From NCBI RefSeq assembly GCF_037975245.1, contig NC_092562.1, positions 16,674,521-16,733,020 of the forward strand: a stretch of DNA of 58,500 nucleotides, read 5' to 3'. The first letter of the stretch is position 1, and each line of letters starts with the position of its first letter. The notes under the pieces are model-generated. The model was not told the DNA's origin. It did not search any database and saw nothing but the letters and a program-made list of their open reading frames with translations. Shown here in pieces: positions 37,820-51,800 of the stretch. The stretch is from Apostichopus japonicus (lineage: Eukaryota > Echinodermata > Holothuroidea > Aspidochirotida > Stichopodidae). The translations under genes were made by a program, and so were the position numbers.

Positions 37820-40800
37820 CACCACTGCTGCTCTCAAAGGATTTATAAAAGGTAGCCAACTGTCTGGTTGTAATGCGGTGGTTTCAGAATGACTGTATTT
37901 ACTGTTTCACTTCAGACTGACCTGCAACGAAAAACAGTACAGTAGTGTCTACCTGTCAGAGTCGTAATCAGACTTATACATCGGGGGGGTGGTCATTTTG
38001 GTTACTTTTTCAATCTGCCCCTATTCCCAAACACTTGAAACCCAATGGCAACTGTACTGTTGTTATGAATGTTTCTTCACCCAAATTGAACAGTTTATTC
38101 CTGACTCCCATCCGACGCTAAAACTGTCGAAGGGATAGTCCAAATAAAACTAAAATTATATGGTGGACTTTAGAGGCTTCAGAGCTTTTAAATCGGCCAA
38201 GATTTTAGCCATGATGTAAACTTATATTAAAATGTTCAATATACTGCATATGATATTGACTGATATAATATTAATTGGATGGGTAGAAATTATTCAAGAC
38301 GGTAATAGCTCACTCAAAATAGAAGCTAATTCTAGGGTGGCCTAGTCAAAATCCGTGGCACTGTGACAGTAGCTAGTAATACAATACAAACAATACGATG
38401 GTGTCACGGTGTGATACCAGTTTGAAGTTTAAAGCAGGTTTTTCTGTTACACAACCTGCGTCAAATTTAGAGAATTTACCAGCCAAATCGAGTGAATGAA
38501 GGCCAAACACATTTTTGTTTGATTTCTGCCCGGGCTGTATATAGTATGTAGCCTTTAATTCAATAGTTTGCATTCCTTTGCAAGAGGGTTACTCAGATAG
38601 TATGTAGGTTGTCGGAGTAGATAGCTTTTCAAAAGTGTGGGGGGCAAAAGGCTTAAGTATACTGCTACACTTATAAAATCTATGTTTGGTCATAAATGAA
38701 AATGAGATATAGTATATATTCCAATTTCCAAACTTTGTGTGAGATCTTTTTGGGGGGGAGGGGGGAGGGGGGATGGGGACGATCGCCCCCATAGCCCTTC
38801 CTGGCTACGCGCTTGAAAAAAGTCACTATTGTCTTAGCTGATAACCATGTGTGCTGTTCTCATACTGTTTACAGCACATATAATGTATCATTCACACTTT
38901 GTCTAGAAAAGCCTAGATGTATTTTCTTTGTAATTGGATGATTGTTTTTTCAGTAAAATTTGTTATTTGCAAATTCAAATTTAGAATATGGATAAACTTA
39001 AAAATATCAAAAATGGTATATGGATGGGAATTTGACAATTGTGTTAGAACTCTTAGATTCGTCCTTTCAATTGTTTTGTCTGATTATAGTTTTCATTTTG
39101 GTCTGGACTATTCTTTCAACAGTAGTACAGTACAGTTTAAGCGTCATTGTCTATGACTTGTTGCGAGGAGCTATGGTTTGGTGGAAAACTATTCAAAGTT
39201 ACTGGTAAGAAGAAATGATACTGATCATTTGGGTTTTCACCGCGACTAAGGCTGTTTCCGATACTGCACGAGGGGAAATTTGCCACCTGACACTTAGTTT
39301 GCACCAAAATATGACAATTTATTAATTGTACTCAAATAATTGTTCAGGAATCAAAATTAATAGTTACAAACAATTGTGCAATTACATGTTCTTAATGGTG
39401 TAAGTAGAATGTTCACATATTGATTTTTGGAGCTACGGGCAGTCTGTAGTTCGAAGGCAGCATTCTTATCCCCCATAATAAGCACACCAAATTCAATCAA
39501 GTGCCATAAAATCTTACAAACATGTGCAAACTCCAAAAGGAAATTTTCTTCTTGACTTTGGTTAGGGCTACAGAAATGACCTCAGCAATGTTTGGAGAAG
39601 TATATACATAAATTAATAAAATAGGCTATTATGTCAGATACTATTTTTTGTCAAACAATAAAACAGCCATTTTGTTGCAGGAAATCCAGTAGCATGATAT
39701 TGACACTGACCACCTTGTGTTGACATCGAGGGTTAGTTACCAGATACACTGTACATTTAAAAAGAGGGTTGCACTTTGGGGGCCTCTCGGTTTTTCGGTG
39801 GTACTATGTTTCAAGGAGGATCGTCAAATGCATCAGTTTAGAACACCTCTACTACAAACAAACTGTCTTTTGTCCAAGATAAAAATCCAATGAAAAAAGA
39901 AGCTTGAAGGTATATGAAAGGCTCATTAATTATCACAAATCCAATAAATAAAGAAACTTAAAGGTACATGAAAGGCTCATTCATTACTAAGTATAAAGAG
40001 ATGTTTGCATTTAAATTACAGACTATGAATTAATGTATGATCTGGGGTGCCTTTAAAGTCTGTTGGTAGAACTCGTAAACAATCACTGTTTACGTTCAAG
40101 GCGTTTCTAGGAACGAAAGCCCAAACTGGTAAACATGAAATTATTCAGGGCCCGTTGTTCAAATTCAAGGGTATTTCCAGGATATTAACGAAAATCTGGG
40201 GACACTTTTAACTTGGGGACAGCACATGAAAACCAGGGACTGTCCCCTGAAATCGGTGATATCTGGTCCCCTTATATGCTACAATGATCAGGATGTAGAA
40301 TTAGTGTGCCAGAAAGCCCAGCTGAGCTGAAAACCCCCACATTTTGGCCTATTCTTATTTCTAGCAGCAATAATAATTAATATTATTAAAAACTGTGTGG
40401 CAAAAGTTGGGAGCGGCTGTGGGTGTTGTGAACTTGTAAGGAATAATTACTAGGGTTTACTAAATATCATATAGCCTACGTTATGCCTACACAGTTATCC
40501 AACAATTTCACCAGCCCTTGTGTTGCGTGTGTTTAGTATTTTACATTGACGCAGTCAGATTGTACATGTACAGACGGTAATATTACTAGTAAGAGTACGA
40601 CTATATTACTAATGTACTGTAGCCTAGCTCTAGTTATACAGGCATTGTGAGGTACCATACTGTATGCACAAGCTCGCATATACGTAGACCTATGCACTAT
40701 ATGCCTATGTAAACTAACGTTAAATCGACGTGACTTGGGTAATGTACTGGCAACTGGTAAACAAATGTTACAATCGTTTTGGAGAATTGCTTTAAAAGAA

Positions 40801-41640
40801 ACAGCTCTTCGTTACTTTCGAATGCCATAGATACCTGACTTATTATCTAAGTATCATATATAAAACATTAATATTTACTGTCTTACCTAAATCTGTCCTA
40901 AAACCTTACATAATTGCATACTCACTGGTTTTTCGGTTTATCCGTTTCAGAGTTCAAACATTGGTGTGAATTAAATGTATTTTGATCACGTGCTTTGGAA
41001 GTGCCAATAGCTGTGTTTGTTTTCGTTAGGGCCTTAGAGACTGAAAATGACGTAGTGGTAACGTAATTAGCGTGCTTAGAGACCACCTGTTGAAAATTTA
41101 AATAACAATCGGGGTTTCTCTATAAAATGATAACCCCTATGAACCATCGGAACCAGCGCAATGGTTGGCGGCTATATGTGTACAGTGGAAATGTGGAATA
41201 CACTCAGCGTGTGAGATCGACTAGATTCCTATATTACCATTGCTAAATGTCTTATCACCAGCATCAGACCCGAATCTTTGCTATTAGAAAGTCTCCTTAT
41301 CACTAAAAATAAGTATTAGAGGCAGAGTAAGAAGAAGAAGAAACAAAGAAGAGAAACAACTACAATTTAAAAAGTCCGAGAATTAAAGTTTAATCCTGTA
41401 TTGGTGACTTTTCATGACACGATGAACGTTAGGGAAGTTCTCTAGGGGCGCAACCATCTTTTTGTACTTAATGTCTGTATGCCAAATACGGCGATATCGG
41501 GCCCACTTCGTTATAACGTTATTAAATCTCCATTAACAATAGTCTACTGAAAACCCCAATTATACGAGATATTTACGAAATAAAACTTCAAATATATCTG
41601 AAGAAAATGTTAACATGTCGGAATCTTGTACAAATTAGTC
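37820..41640. other. Upstream region of CDC14, probable 5'UTR/promoter zone
   Basis: No coding exon was recognised. G-runs lie at 38752-38775. A repeat-like block at 40140-40280 reads CAGGGACTGTCCCCTGAAAT. Around 40985-41060 are an E-box ATCACGTG and a CRE-like TGACGTAG. That could mark a promoter, but nothing fixes a transcription start. Confidence 0.35.
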
Positions 41641-43560
41641 CCCGAAAGAAAAATAGAAATACTGGGCGCCTGGGATGTTATGTCGCCCAGGGGAGGAGTC
41701 ATATGTGGGATGCCCCCTTTTTTTGTTGAAAAATTTCCGACTGTACACGTACGTTATATACCCCATATATATGCATGACAATCTACTGTACTAATTTTTG
41801 TAGTCTGCCAGTGCCAGAGGTGACGCATGACTCAGCCCCCCCCCCGAGTTTTCGGGGGCATTAAAGCCCCCGAAAGAACACGTGACAGTGGACCCCTGTC
41901 CTATCCTCTGTAACGTTTTCAAATGTTAGGAACGTCCCGAAATTTGGCTTACATCCGTTCTGGGGTGCCTTTGGAGACATTTTTGTTTTGGTAAGGGACC
42001 AGCAAAACGGTGCTATCTTTTCCATCATTTTGACGACTCTAGTCTTGTGTAGTTCAGTTTTAATTCTTGCCAATGTATGCGACTGTACGTGCGTAACATT
42101 TTATTTTGTCACCGTTTCGTCCCCAAATTCTTGTGGGGGCACTCTCAGGGGCGTCGGAAGCTATTTGGGATTGGTACGGCAGATCAGAGTGTGGCCATCT
42201 ATCATAACTATCGGGGGGCGTTTGGTATGTCAAACTACGCTACGCGCCACCATGGTTGGCGCGTAGCTTACTGGAGAAAATTTTGAAAAAATGCCTCCCA
42301 GATTGCAGGAAATGGCACTTCCCGAGCTTAAAAACAAGACCCCTGCCATGCCAGAGTAGTCACATTTAGCCTACTTGCCGTCATCATTATTGAAAATTAT
42401 TGAAAAATATACCTCCCAGATTCATTTTGGTTCTTTATTTTTTGCCATTGTTGTTTCTTAGTCCTTATTCTTTTTTCTTTTTTTTTGCGCCGTGAATATT
42501 GCACCGGCTCCGACGCCCCTGACTCTTCGGCCTGCCCCCCCCCCCCTCTCTCTATCTCTCTGGCTGCGCTACTGTTTTCCGTGCTGCATAAACGAGGACT
42601 AACATTGGGGTGTTGCGGACGTTTACAGAAGCAATTCCGTTGGGAAATAAGGATGGGGTCTAATGGCGGGCCATGACTAAGTCCTGGGCCCACCTTACTG
42701 AGGTAGCGGGCCTAAAAATGTTCAGACTGCTGCCTGACTTGAAGCATGGTCTGCTAGTTTAGTCCATACAAATCCCTTCAGGGATAATGACATTAGACAA
42801 GACATATGGTCCTATATAAGAAAACACAACATTTTCACTGAACATGATTAAATGGATGATAACTCGCTAATTAGGATCGTCGTGATGATTTCAATCGAGT
42901 AAACCTCTTACTTACAATCCAACGCTGAATGTAGCTTCAAATGGCACCGGATGTGACGTGGGGGAGAAGGTAGGGGGGGGGGGCATATATAGCACGCCAA
43001 GTACGCAAAACAATCGACTACGTGCTATTTATACCTTTCTATAGCAAAGGCAAATAACCCTTTTCTTTCCTTCCATCTACATTCTTCCTGCTGTATATGG
43101 ATTTCCACATACTAAAACGTACACAGAAATAATGAAGCTGTAGTTTGGAACCTTTCCATCGAAAGAAATTTCATTTTCGATCGGTGCCAGCTATCAGGTG
43201 GTAACGCTTTAAACTAGCTGAAATCTATTTCCATGCATATTATCCATTAGCTTTTTCCATTCCTATATAGATTACATCTTTTATTATATTACGTACATCG
43301 AAGCTAATTTGACAATTTGATTGCCTGGCAATCATATGCTTTTTGAGTAAAATCCAGCAACGCAAGCTCATCTATCACACTAGTATTAACAAATTGGAAG
43401 AATCATGAGAAACAAAAAATCTTAGCTGCCACCCTCCCCGGTACGGTGCCGGCGGTACCCCCTTCACTTCCAAAATTGGCGGTAGCATGCATGCACCCTA
43501 CCCTCTTGTGACTTTCAAAAGTGGAAGGAAGCATCATCCTAGAGTTTTTGTTCCTCTAAC
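41640..43560. repeat. Transposon-rich intergenic block
   Basis: Includes a GC-rich dispersed element at about 42145-42345 (CAGGGGCGTCGGAAGC, GCGCCACCATGGTTGGCGCG, CCTCCCAGAT) and a second fragment with CTCCGACGCCCCTG at 42400-42530. A hairpin TTTCGGGGGC/GCCCCCGAAA lies at 41850-41876. No gene is seen. Confidence 0.6.
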
Positions 43561-43561
43561 T

Positions 43562-43922
43562 CAGGGGTGGGCAACCTATTACCCGCGGGCCACATGCGGC
43601 CCGCCAGTGATTTTTTTGCGGCGCGTGAGATGTCTCTAGAAAAAGAAAAAAAAATCAACCTATTTACATCATCACAAAAACCCAACTAGCTACTTAGAAT
43701 TTATCTGCACTAACGATGCTGTCAGGTAGGTCTAGTATCACAATTCATTATCAACTTTAATTACTGTTTTGATATATGTTTTGTGAATACAGATTAGTAC
43801 ACACACCTATCGCTTGAAAGTCCTCGGAATCAAAGGTTTGAAATCAACAGCAGGTCGTTGGTTAGGTGCGGCCCTGTCAATCTTTCACTCCTAAAATCAT
43901 TCAAAAATGTTGCCTACCCTTG
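43562..43922. mobile_element. hAT-superfamily non-autonomous element, 361 bp, with intact TSD
   Basis: The left end is CAGGGGTGGGCAACCTATT. The right end is ATGTTGCCTACCCTTG, whose complement CAAGGGTAGGCAACAT matches the left end. A perfect 8-bp duplication CTCTAACT flanks it at 43554-43561 and 43923-43930. Eight-base duplications and CAGGGGTGGGCAAC-like termini are characteristic of hAT elements. There is no transposase, so it would move only in trans. Confidence 0.9.
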
Positions 43923-44399
43923 CTCTAACTGTTTGAATTGATTTGATATTCCTTCTGTGATTTCTTCAATTATTTTATAACATACAATAAAGTTAAACAG
44001 ATGGAAACTAATGCATGGAAACAACGCCACCGAAACGAAAAATAGAGTGCGCTATTTCAATTGACCAATTCCATGATAACTTTTCAATGTCTAAAGAAAG
44101 CTGGCACTCAATTCGAAAATGTTCGTGAAAAGTTCATTGAGTTAACATTCAGGTCCGCCCGTCCTAGTTCAATAAATTGTTATATTGTAAAACTTTAGTT
44201 GTAAATGATCATAATTTCAGCATACATTTCATCATTTACATTATAGGACACTTTATTATTCTATGATTATGACGACCGCCCTTGGTTTCCGTATTGAAAC
44301 CTCGTAGTGCAGTGCTCCATAAAAACCTCCGCCGACGACCCTCTATTCTGTTGCATACAGCATGGTTATGGTTTCTTTTGTATACCCATCAAATAGAGC

Positions 44400-44765
44400 A
44401 AGGGCGTAGGAACCGGGGGGGCTGGGGGCGCCAGCCCCCAGTGAAAAATGTGGAGGGGCGGAAGTATCATTCCGCCCCCCCCCCCCCCGCTTCGCAAGTC
44501 AGAAAACCCCTTTTCATTTCCAAAAGAGAAAAAAATCTCATTTGGAGCACCAAATTGCATCTAAGGCCTGGTGAAAATACAAAATTAAGTTTACAAAATG
44601 GAGTGGGTGTTGAAGTGTGCTATATTGCACCAAATTGCATCTGAGGCTACCTGGAAATGCAAAAAAAGGGGGACACCCCCTCCCCTTAGACCCCTCCCCC
44701 AGGCCGGCCATCAGTCTTCAGCCCCCCCCCCCCCCACTCAAAAGTACCTTCCTACGCCACTGAAA
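44400..44765. repeat. GGCGTAGGAA-type GC-rich element between inverted ends
   Basis: Starts GGGCGTAGGAACCGGGGGG and ends with CCTTCCTACGCCACTG, which is the complement of a similar start, so the ends are inverted. Inside are a C-run at 44476-44488 and two copies of CACCAAATTGCATCT (44548 and 44628). Related pieces occur at 42145, 53805, 54475, 55195 and 55940. Confidence 0.65.
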
Positions 44766-45410
44766 TAGAGTGATCTTTAAAGGCATTGGTGTTCAGTGTG
44801 AAGTTATTTAAGGTAAGAAAGAGGTTGCAACACGTACCGTTTGATAACGACAGCTGGGCAAATATTGTATATTATATATGAGTGTTATAAGTTGTCAAGC
44901 TGCCTCCATAACAACAGTTCAAATATTTGGTCTCTAAGTTTAACAACCTGGCAGATAGTTACTCAAATTGCTTAGCTGCAATTGATCAAAATAAAACTGT
45001 AATTGATCAAAAAAACGACAACATCCAAGATAGTATTTCAGTTTAAAAAAAAAAATGGGGGGGGGGGGTAAGGAAGGGATTCCACGTGTTCTCCTTTATG
45101 TAAAAGGTTAAGAAAAGTAAATCTTTAGAAAAAAAACAAGAAGACAAGTCACTAACGAGAACTCAAAAATCGGATTAATTCGACTTTCCGAAGCTTCTGC
45201 TAATCCAGCAGCACTCATTAAGACTTCATTGCCATACCGACACTCTCTCATATGAAAAAAAAAAAAAATATGTTGGCTGGTTCACGTTTGTATTTGGCCA
45301 ATCACTCACTAATTTAATTTTTCAATCTCACTCGAGCTCCAGCCTTTACCTAAAAGTAGCATAATTGTCTTATTATTATTTATATTCTTATTATTTGTTT
45401 GTTCAATACA

Positions 45411-45542
45411 GGTGGCAAAAGCCTACAGTGGAATGACGAGCTTCCGTACTGGTTTCGAACCTCCGTCATACAATCAGTGTCCATGACCTAGTTGGTTATA
45501 GGGTGTCCGCATATAAAACGGCAGGCCCGAGTTCGAATCCCG

Positions 45543-45582
<40 letters not shown>
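45411..45582 (+). mobile_element. tRNA-derived SINE-like composite, copy 2
   Basis: The head CAGGTGGCAAAAGCCTACAG leads to a tRNA-like module (CTAGTTGGTTATAGGGTGTC, then GTTCGAATCC B-box) and straight into a TA microsatellite (45547-45582). It matches the complement of 13024-13160. Confidence 0.7.
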
Positions 45583-45583
<1 letters not shown>

Positions 45584-45749
45584 ATATATATCTCCCTGCA
45601 GGTGTGTTGTCCGCCCAAAAATTAACACCATGAACAACCAATAAGTTCCTCCTAATACTGCAAGCACTCCACGGGTACTACAATATACTACGTATTTGCA
45701 GGCACATACAGTTCTAGTTTGCCTTGGTCGTTTATTTCCATTTCATTTA

Positions 45750-45860
45750 ACAGTGTCTGTTAAAAGTATTCTCTTTCGAGACTCGGTCTTAGGATTGACA
45801 TGATTTCGATCGAGTTGGTTAGCATCATGATTTAGATCTAGAGCAAGGCAAAACTTAGTC
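45750..45860 (+). repeat. Fragment of the SINE-associated body
   Basis: GAGTTGGTTAGCATCATGAT and TCTAGAGCAAGGCAAAAC match the complement of 13208-13260. So the body part of the composite is also found near this second tRNA-like copy. Confidence 0.6.
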
Positions 45861-45869
45861 ATAATGTGT

Positions 45870-47562
45870 GTGGGTATGTGTGTGTGTGTGTAATTATACA
45901 TGAATAATTAACACGGCTATAATTATATGATGCTGTTGTATATTTGCCTATAAAGTATGGAACGCAAAAAGGGCAAAATCAAACAACAACAACGTTTATT
46001 ACATTGATGACTATATAAATTCAAATGACGACGACGTGATTTGATGTAATGATGTTATACTAATGTGCAATAATTACATGAATGTATACAGTAGAAATCG
46101 GTAGAAAATAGTACGTGTGCCCTGCTTGGATGATGTATGGACTTGTCGAAAACACTCACTGCCTAGCTTTTGTCAAGGTCTGTACTATGAAACGTGTTGA
46201 ACATTTTCGCCGAACACCGTAGTCATATAAATACAGTAAATACCCATTCCTTTGCCCACACTTGCAATCATTAAACTGGTATTTGAAATAAGTTATTTTT
46301 ACGACAGTTAAGTTTTAATTACAGTCGTGGACAGAAATCGGATGCTATGCTGATCATATTGTATACGCACTTAAAACTATGCCGATAGTATGAACAGAAG
46401 AACAGTGTCTATAAAGTTAAACTGGTTTAGAGGTTTCTCAAGGTTTTCCAAGGCATGCCGCGATGCCTGGAGTTAACTTCAAGTTACAGGGCTTATCTGT
46501 TATTTTAATTTGAGATCTACCTATGCATGCTTGAAGCAATCCCGCGTTTCGTGGGAACGGCCTATAGTATGAACAGCCTAGTGCACCTTTCTTTTTCATA
46601 AAGCTATTTTCCCGTATCTATTCGTTGAACTGCCCAGAGAACACACGCAGCAACGCTTTCGGTTGTTACTAGGGTCTTGCACATTACTCCCAAGCTATCC
46701 TATGTTTTCCTTACATTTTGGAAGATTTGCTTCGGAAAAGCGAACGGAAGCCAATCAGGTTTCAGGTTTGCCAATTGGTCCCACTTCCCCAAAAATGTTT
46801 TTTTTTCAAGCCCTGCCTCCCGCAGTGAACATCATTTGACCTTAGATCGGTTCGTACACTGCGAGACGGTCGCTAGTTGCTGTGACTGAAGAAACATGAT
46901 CTCATATGACCCGACATTTCGTCATAATTATATGTTTGTAGCAGCCAGATCCTCGCGCATGTAAAAAAACAGTGGGAAAGCACATTCGTGGTAGGCATGT
47001 ACAGTTGCACGCTAGAAAAAGTGTATTGCAAACGACTTGGCCAAGACTGTTATTACATTTGCTTGCGTTAGAAATCGTTTATATATATATATGTATATAT
47101 ATAGGTAATGTACATATACTTGTGTATATGATGTGCTTGCTTTGTTCTGTTTCACCGTTTAGTTATGTAAGTAAACACCTGTACTGCGAATGGGAACCAG
47201 TGCATCCTTACTATACGTAACTTCATTATCATTGACATAACGCGTTCGCGGTTAACCTACTTGACATGTTATTAATTCGGCTGAGGGTTTGCAACTAAAC
47301 TCAACCGTACATCGCGACTGTTTTCTATAGAAAAAGCTGGGATTTCTATTTATACCGTGTTGCCATAGACACTTTCTCTTTCCCATCTTTTGTCATCCAG
47401 ACTTTTTAGTCTCTTCTCTTTCTTACTCTGAAAATAAACGAACTGTGTACATTGTAATTTTTTTTTGATCGCACGGAACTCACTAACAGAGATTCCAGTT
47501 GGAGGTTTCGTCCTGACATTGGATATCATATTTTCGAGCGAGATAGATTGTGTAACAACAAA
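45870..47562. other. Upstream region of the sialyltransferase-like gene
   Basis: AT-rich, with a TG repeat at 45867-45892 and a TA tract at 47080-47103. The 160 bases before the ATG at 47563 lack an ATG in frame and probably form 5'UTR. No TATA box can be assigned. Confidence 0.4.
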
Positions 47563-47699
47563 ATGGTTTCTGTGGTGCTGGAATCGAGAAATTTGTTGCT
47601 GATCTTATTTGCGAGTTACACTACATTGGTTTTAATGTTAATGATAGGACACATTCACTACGGTATTCCCTATGCGTATAACAAATGGGAAACAGATAC
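47563..47699 (+). CDS. Signal-anchor first coding exon
   Basis: The ATG sits in a good context (AACAAAATGG). It is the first ATG after an in-frame TAA at 47456-47458 (just before a run of nine T). The exon has 45 codons plus two bases and donor GTAAGT. A hydrophobic block lies at about residues 11-30, followed by [14 protein letters not shown] as the start of a lumenal stem. Confidence 0.65.
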
Positions 47700-48727
47700 G
47701 TAAGTTGTATAGGCTTTTTCTGTACATTATTTTCTTATTAAAATAGCTTACGTAAAATATAGTTTCATTAACATTATATAACTATACGCTTAAATCCCTT
47801 TGAAAGTTTGTTAGATATTATGTGATTTTACCTGTATCGAACAATACTAGTAATGTTTTGGTGACGTACTTGCCTTGCTCTAGAGATTAAACAATGCTAG
47901 CCAACTCGAAATCATTTGTGATTCCTAAAGCCGGATATCGAAAGAGATACTTTCACTTTGAACAGACTTTATGTTAATGCAATGGAGGTAAACGACAAAG
48001 GCAAATGAATATATATAAATGAAAATCGTAATGAGTTGGAAAATCAAGAACAGTGAAAAACTTTCAGCCTCCACAGGGATTCGAACCACGGGCCTTCCGC
48101 TCTGTACGCGGACACCCTAACCACAATAACTACATGAAATAATGAAACTTATAAATATTAGAAAGTTTTATGTTTATGCGTTGTCATTCCATGTGTTTTT
48201 TATTCCTTCCTTGTTAAGTCTTAGAGATAGACATGCCAAATGGAAAAGGGGAAAAAACAGGAAATATTGATAGGCGTAGTCCACTGAATTGAAGCAAAAC
48301 GGAAATGCTGTTACAAGCCTACGTATAGCTTCCTAGTAAAATTATACTGATATCGTATGACGTTAGTATATAGGCGATCTCTTCTTTACATATATAAGTA
48401 TGTTGCAATATCTTGCAAGAGAAGAACAAACAAAAAAGAGTTAAAAAAGTACTAGTTTTCATGAAATTGGGGTTGCGACATGGATCATTTTTTTTTGCCG
48501 ATCATGCACGTTAATAGGTTAAATACATTCAAGTTTAAAGAATGACGCATATTGCACAAATTAACTTTATATATTAAATTATATCCCATCAAATGGTAAG
48601 CACTATCATTCGGATCTTGTTAGGTTTTAGTACATATATACTTTAGAGTTGTTGGTTGAAATGTTATTTCATAAACTCACAAGACGATTGTTTCCATGAA
48701 GTGTATATATATATATATATATATAGA

Positions 48728-48785
<58 letters not shown>

Positions 48786-48792
48786 CATACAT

Positions 48793-48856
<64 letters not shown>

Positions 48857-51800
48857 TATATGTGTGTGTGTGTGTTGGATTTTCAGGAATTTGAGAAGGT
48901 TGTCCGAAGGGCTACCAGTTTCAAAGATTTTCAAAGATATGTTATTTGGTAAATTGAAAATGAACACAAATAGTACAAAACAAACATTATGGTGCGCAAT
49001 CTGGTTGTCAGAGTTTTGGCTAGCCATTGAGATCTCGTCAAAATTACACTGTTCGGCCTAAGATAGTCTAGGCTGGCTATTGCCCAAGTTCCGCTAGCCT
49101 AGCCTATATTTCTGAAAATGTGTTCTGTTGCAAACAATACACGAATTACGTTCATGTCATTCAAAATACACTTTCACATAACTACACAAGTTTTTGGCGC
49201 CATTCACGTAACTGAGTTACAATATCCGTAAGTTTCCCACCCTGTGTCGGGTTATATACTACGAACAGTCACAGCCAATCACAGTTGCGAAATCTTTAGT
49301 GTATTGATTAACGTTACTGGACAGTATTCAATGATCAGACCACTGTGTGGAAAGGTTTATCGTTCAACTGCATTGCGTTGTTTATACAAGTATTATATGG
49401 GTTTCACGGTTTTGCATGTGACATTGACTGACTTGTCTGTAATATTGCTCTCTAGAACTTACTATAGGCCTACAATAAATAATTATCATGAAATTTTTAG
49501 GTCTAACTCATGTTCACACAATGCATGTGTTTCGTGATATATCCGAATTACCTGTAACGACGCTACACGTGCGTCGCATACAAACAGCATTGTTTATGAT
49601 AAACAATATAAATCCTACCGACTAGAATGATAATTCATCGTTCAAGTAGGTAGGATTTAGATTGTTTACTTCTGTTACAGCTCACGTGCGTACGTCCAGC
49701 AATGTAATTTCACTCCATCGAGTTTAATAAATCTGGCGGAACTATCACACAGTAAATACGCGCTTACGCGCGTACCACTGATCTGTACACTAGTGTACAG
49801 ATCAGTACATGGCGCGTACCATGTATGGAGGGTCATGTGATGTGTTCCAGGGTGGTACTAATATATTACTCTCCCCATTATGCATAATGATTTCACCCAA
49901 CTAGTACGTAAATGTGTATGCGTGCTTAGAGCAGCAGACGACACCCGTTACCTAACAATAACCGTGCCTGTAGACTAACGTGATAGCTATATTCCCGTCG
50001 AGCAGCATAAGGCTCTGTTCCATGGAGAATTCCGTGGTTGCACTGAACTAAACAATTTCTTTAATTGTGCACGAGTCTATAAGACAGTCTATAAATACAG
50101 TAGCTGTGCCTCAACTTCAAGCAATCAACAATAGGCCTATTCAACCAGAATCATTTCAACACGAAAATGTACGTTAGGCTAGTTATTGTAGAGATGTCTG
50201 CATTAACTCCTTAGTTCCCAATTGTGATCATATCATTGTCCCTGGGGGAAAAATATTTACACATTGTAATTACTTAAAATTTGGTCATTTTTGTCAATAG
50301 GGACCCAAGTATTGACAGATAGGTTTTGAAATGAGGTTTTAATTTTTTTATTTTTTATAATTGAACTAATTAGATATGTCAATATGCAAATGAGGTCATG
50401 ATACATACACTGTACTTTCCTTTGCCCATTTGAAATTATTTTGATGAAATCTGCTGGACTTTTGATAGTTTGATGAGTTCAAGACATGTTATTTTATAAG
50501 TAAAATATAATTTGATGTTTGAATGTGAGGAATATGACTGATTTTTTGACGTTTGTTAAATTTTCATTCGAGAATAAATTATTTATTTTACAGGCTCTCA
50601 AATTTAGGGTTTATATCAAAGTTATGGTCTCCATGCAAGGGCTCTTCTGGAGTGATAAGTATAGGCTGTTGTTCTTCCACATCATATTTGGCACCTCAGT
50701 TGTTGCTGTAACTGGAGCAAGGGTCTAATAAAAGGCTAATTAGTATGCGCATAATTACAAAATTTGTACAAACAATACACAAGAAAGGGAAACAAATTGC
50801 TTTGACTTGAAATTTCTTACTCCAATTAAAAAAAAAAACAGACTTTCATTCCCCTACCCTCAGTCATCTACTACCAGGTTGCCAACCCTTCCCCCCTTAT
50901 ACCCCTCCCCCTCCCTCCAAACTACTTGACCTACATGTATTACACACTTAACATGATCTAAGACACCGTCCAGCTCAACAATCCTTTTCGACAAAAAATC
51001 GTTCTTGAAATACAATTCAGACATCGATATTTCCCGCTGCAAGCCCAATGTATCTGTACTTGTTCTGTGTCAGCATGTCTAACGTTAGCATATTAGCACT
51101 ATTTCGTAGGCCTGAAGTACCGGTACCTTCTTACGCCGTTAGTTCCCATGTCCGTTCCGTCTTGGTGCAAATTTTTCACGAAGTCACTAACACTATTCTC
51201 GAACTGCTACAGAGAAATATCAGTTTGGTACCACTCTGGAACACATCAAACAACGAGGTAAATGAATCTGGAGGATTCATGTCAATTGGGTGCGCGCGTA
51301 CCATGTATGGAGGGTCATGTGATGTGTTCCAGGGTGGTACTATACTGATATTTCTCTGTAGCAGTTCGAGAACAGTGTTCGTGACTTCGTGAAAGATTGG
51401 TCGGTTCGGACATGGGAACTAACGGCATAAGAAGGTACTGGTACTTCAGGCCTACGAAATAGTGCTAATATGCTAACGTTCAACCTTATTCTCTTGAATG
51501 AAGGCAGGCCTTCTACATAATAGATCTTACTTATTAATACAGCTCTAGGGGCAAGCTTTGTCTCATATGGCCTAACGTTATTACAACACGCTATAAGTGA
51601 ATGAAATGTGGGGAAATGTTTAGTTCAGTGCAACCACGGAATTCTCCATGGAACAGAGTCCAATGCTGCTCTTCGGGAATATAGCTATCAACGGGTGTCG
51701 TCTGCTGCTCTAAGCACGCAAACACATTTACGTACTAGTTGGGTGAAATCATCATGCGTTATAGGGAGAGTAGTATATTAGTACCACCCTGGAACACATC

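Noticed and set aside
40985-41060. CDC14 promoter marked by E-box and CRE-like motifs
   Set aside because: Such short motifs occur by chance, and no transcription start can be placed from sequence alone.
48656-49061. Open frames spanning the TA/TG repeat and beyond
   Set aside because: Mostly microsatellite; the non-repeat part has no recognisable similarity.
49244-49537. Plus-strand 97-residue open frame
   Set aside because: Could not be tied to a family or to neighbouring exons by phase.
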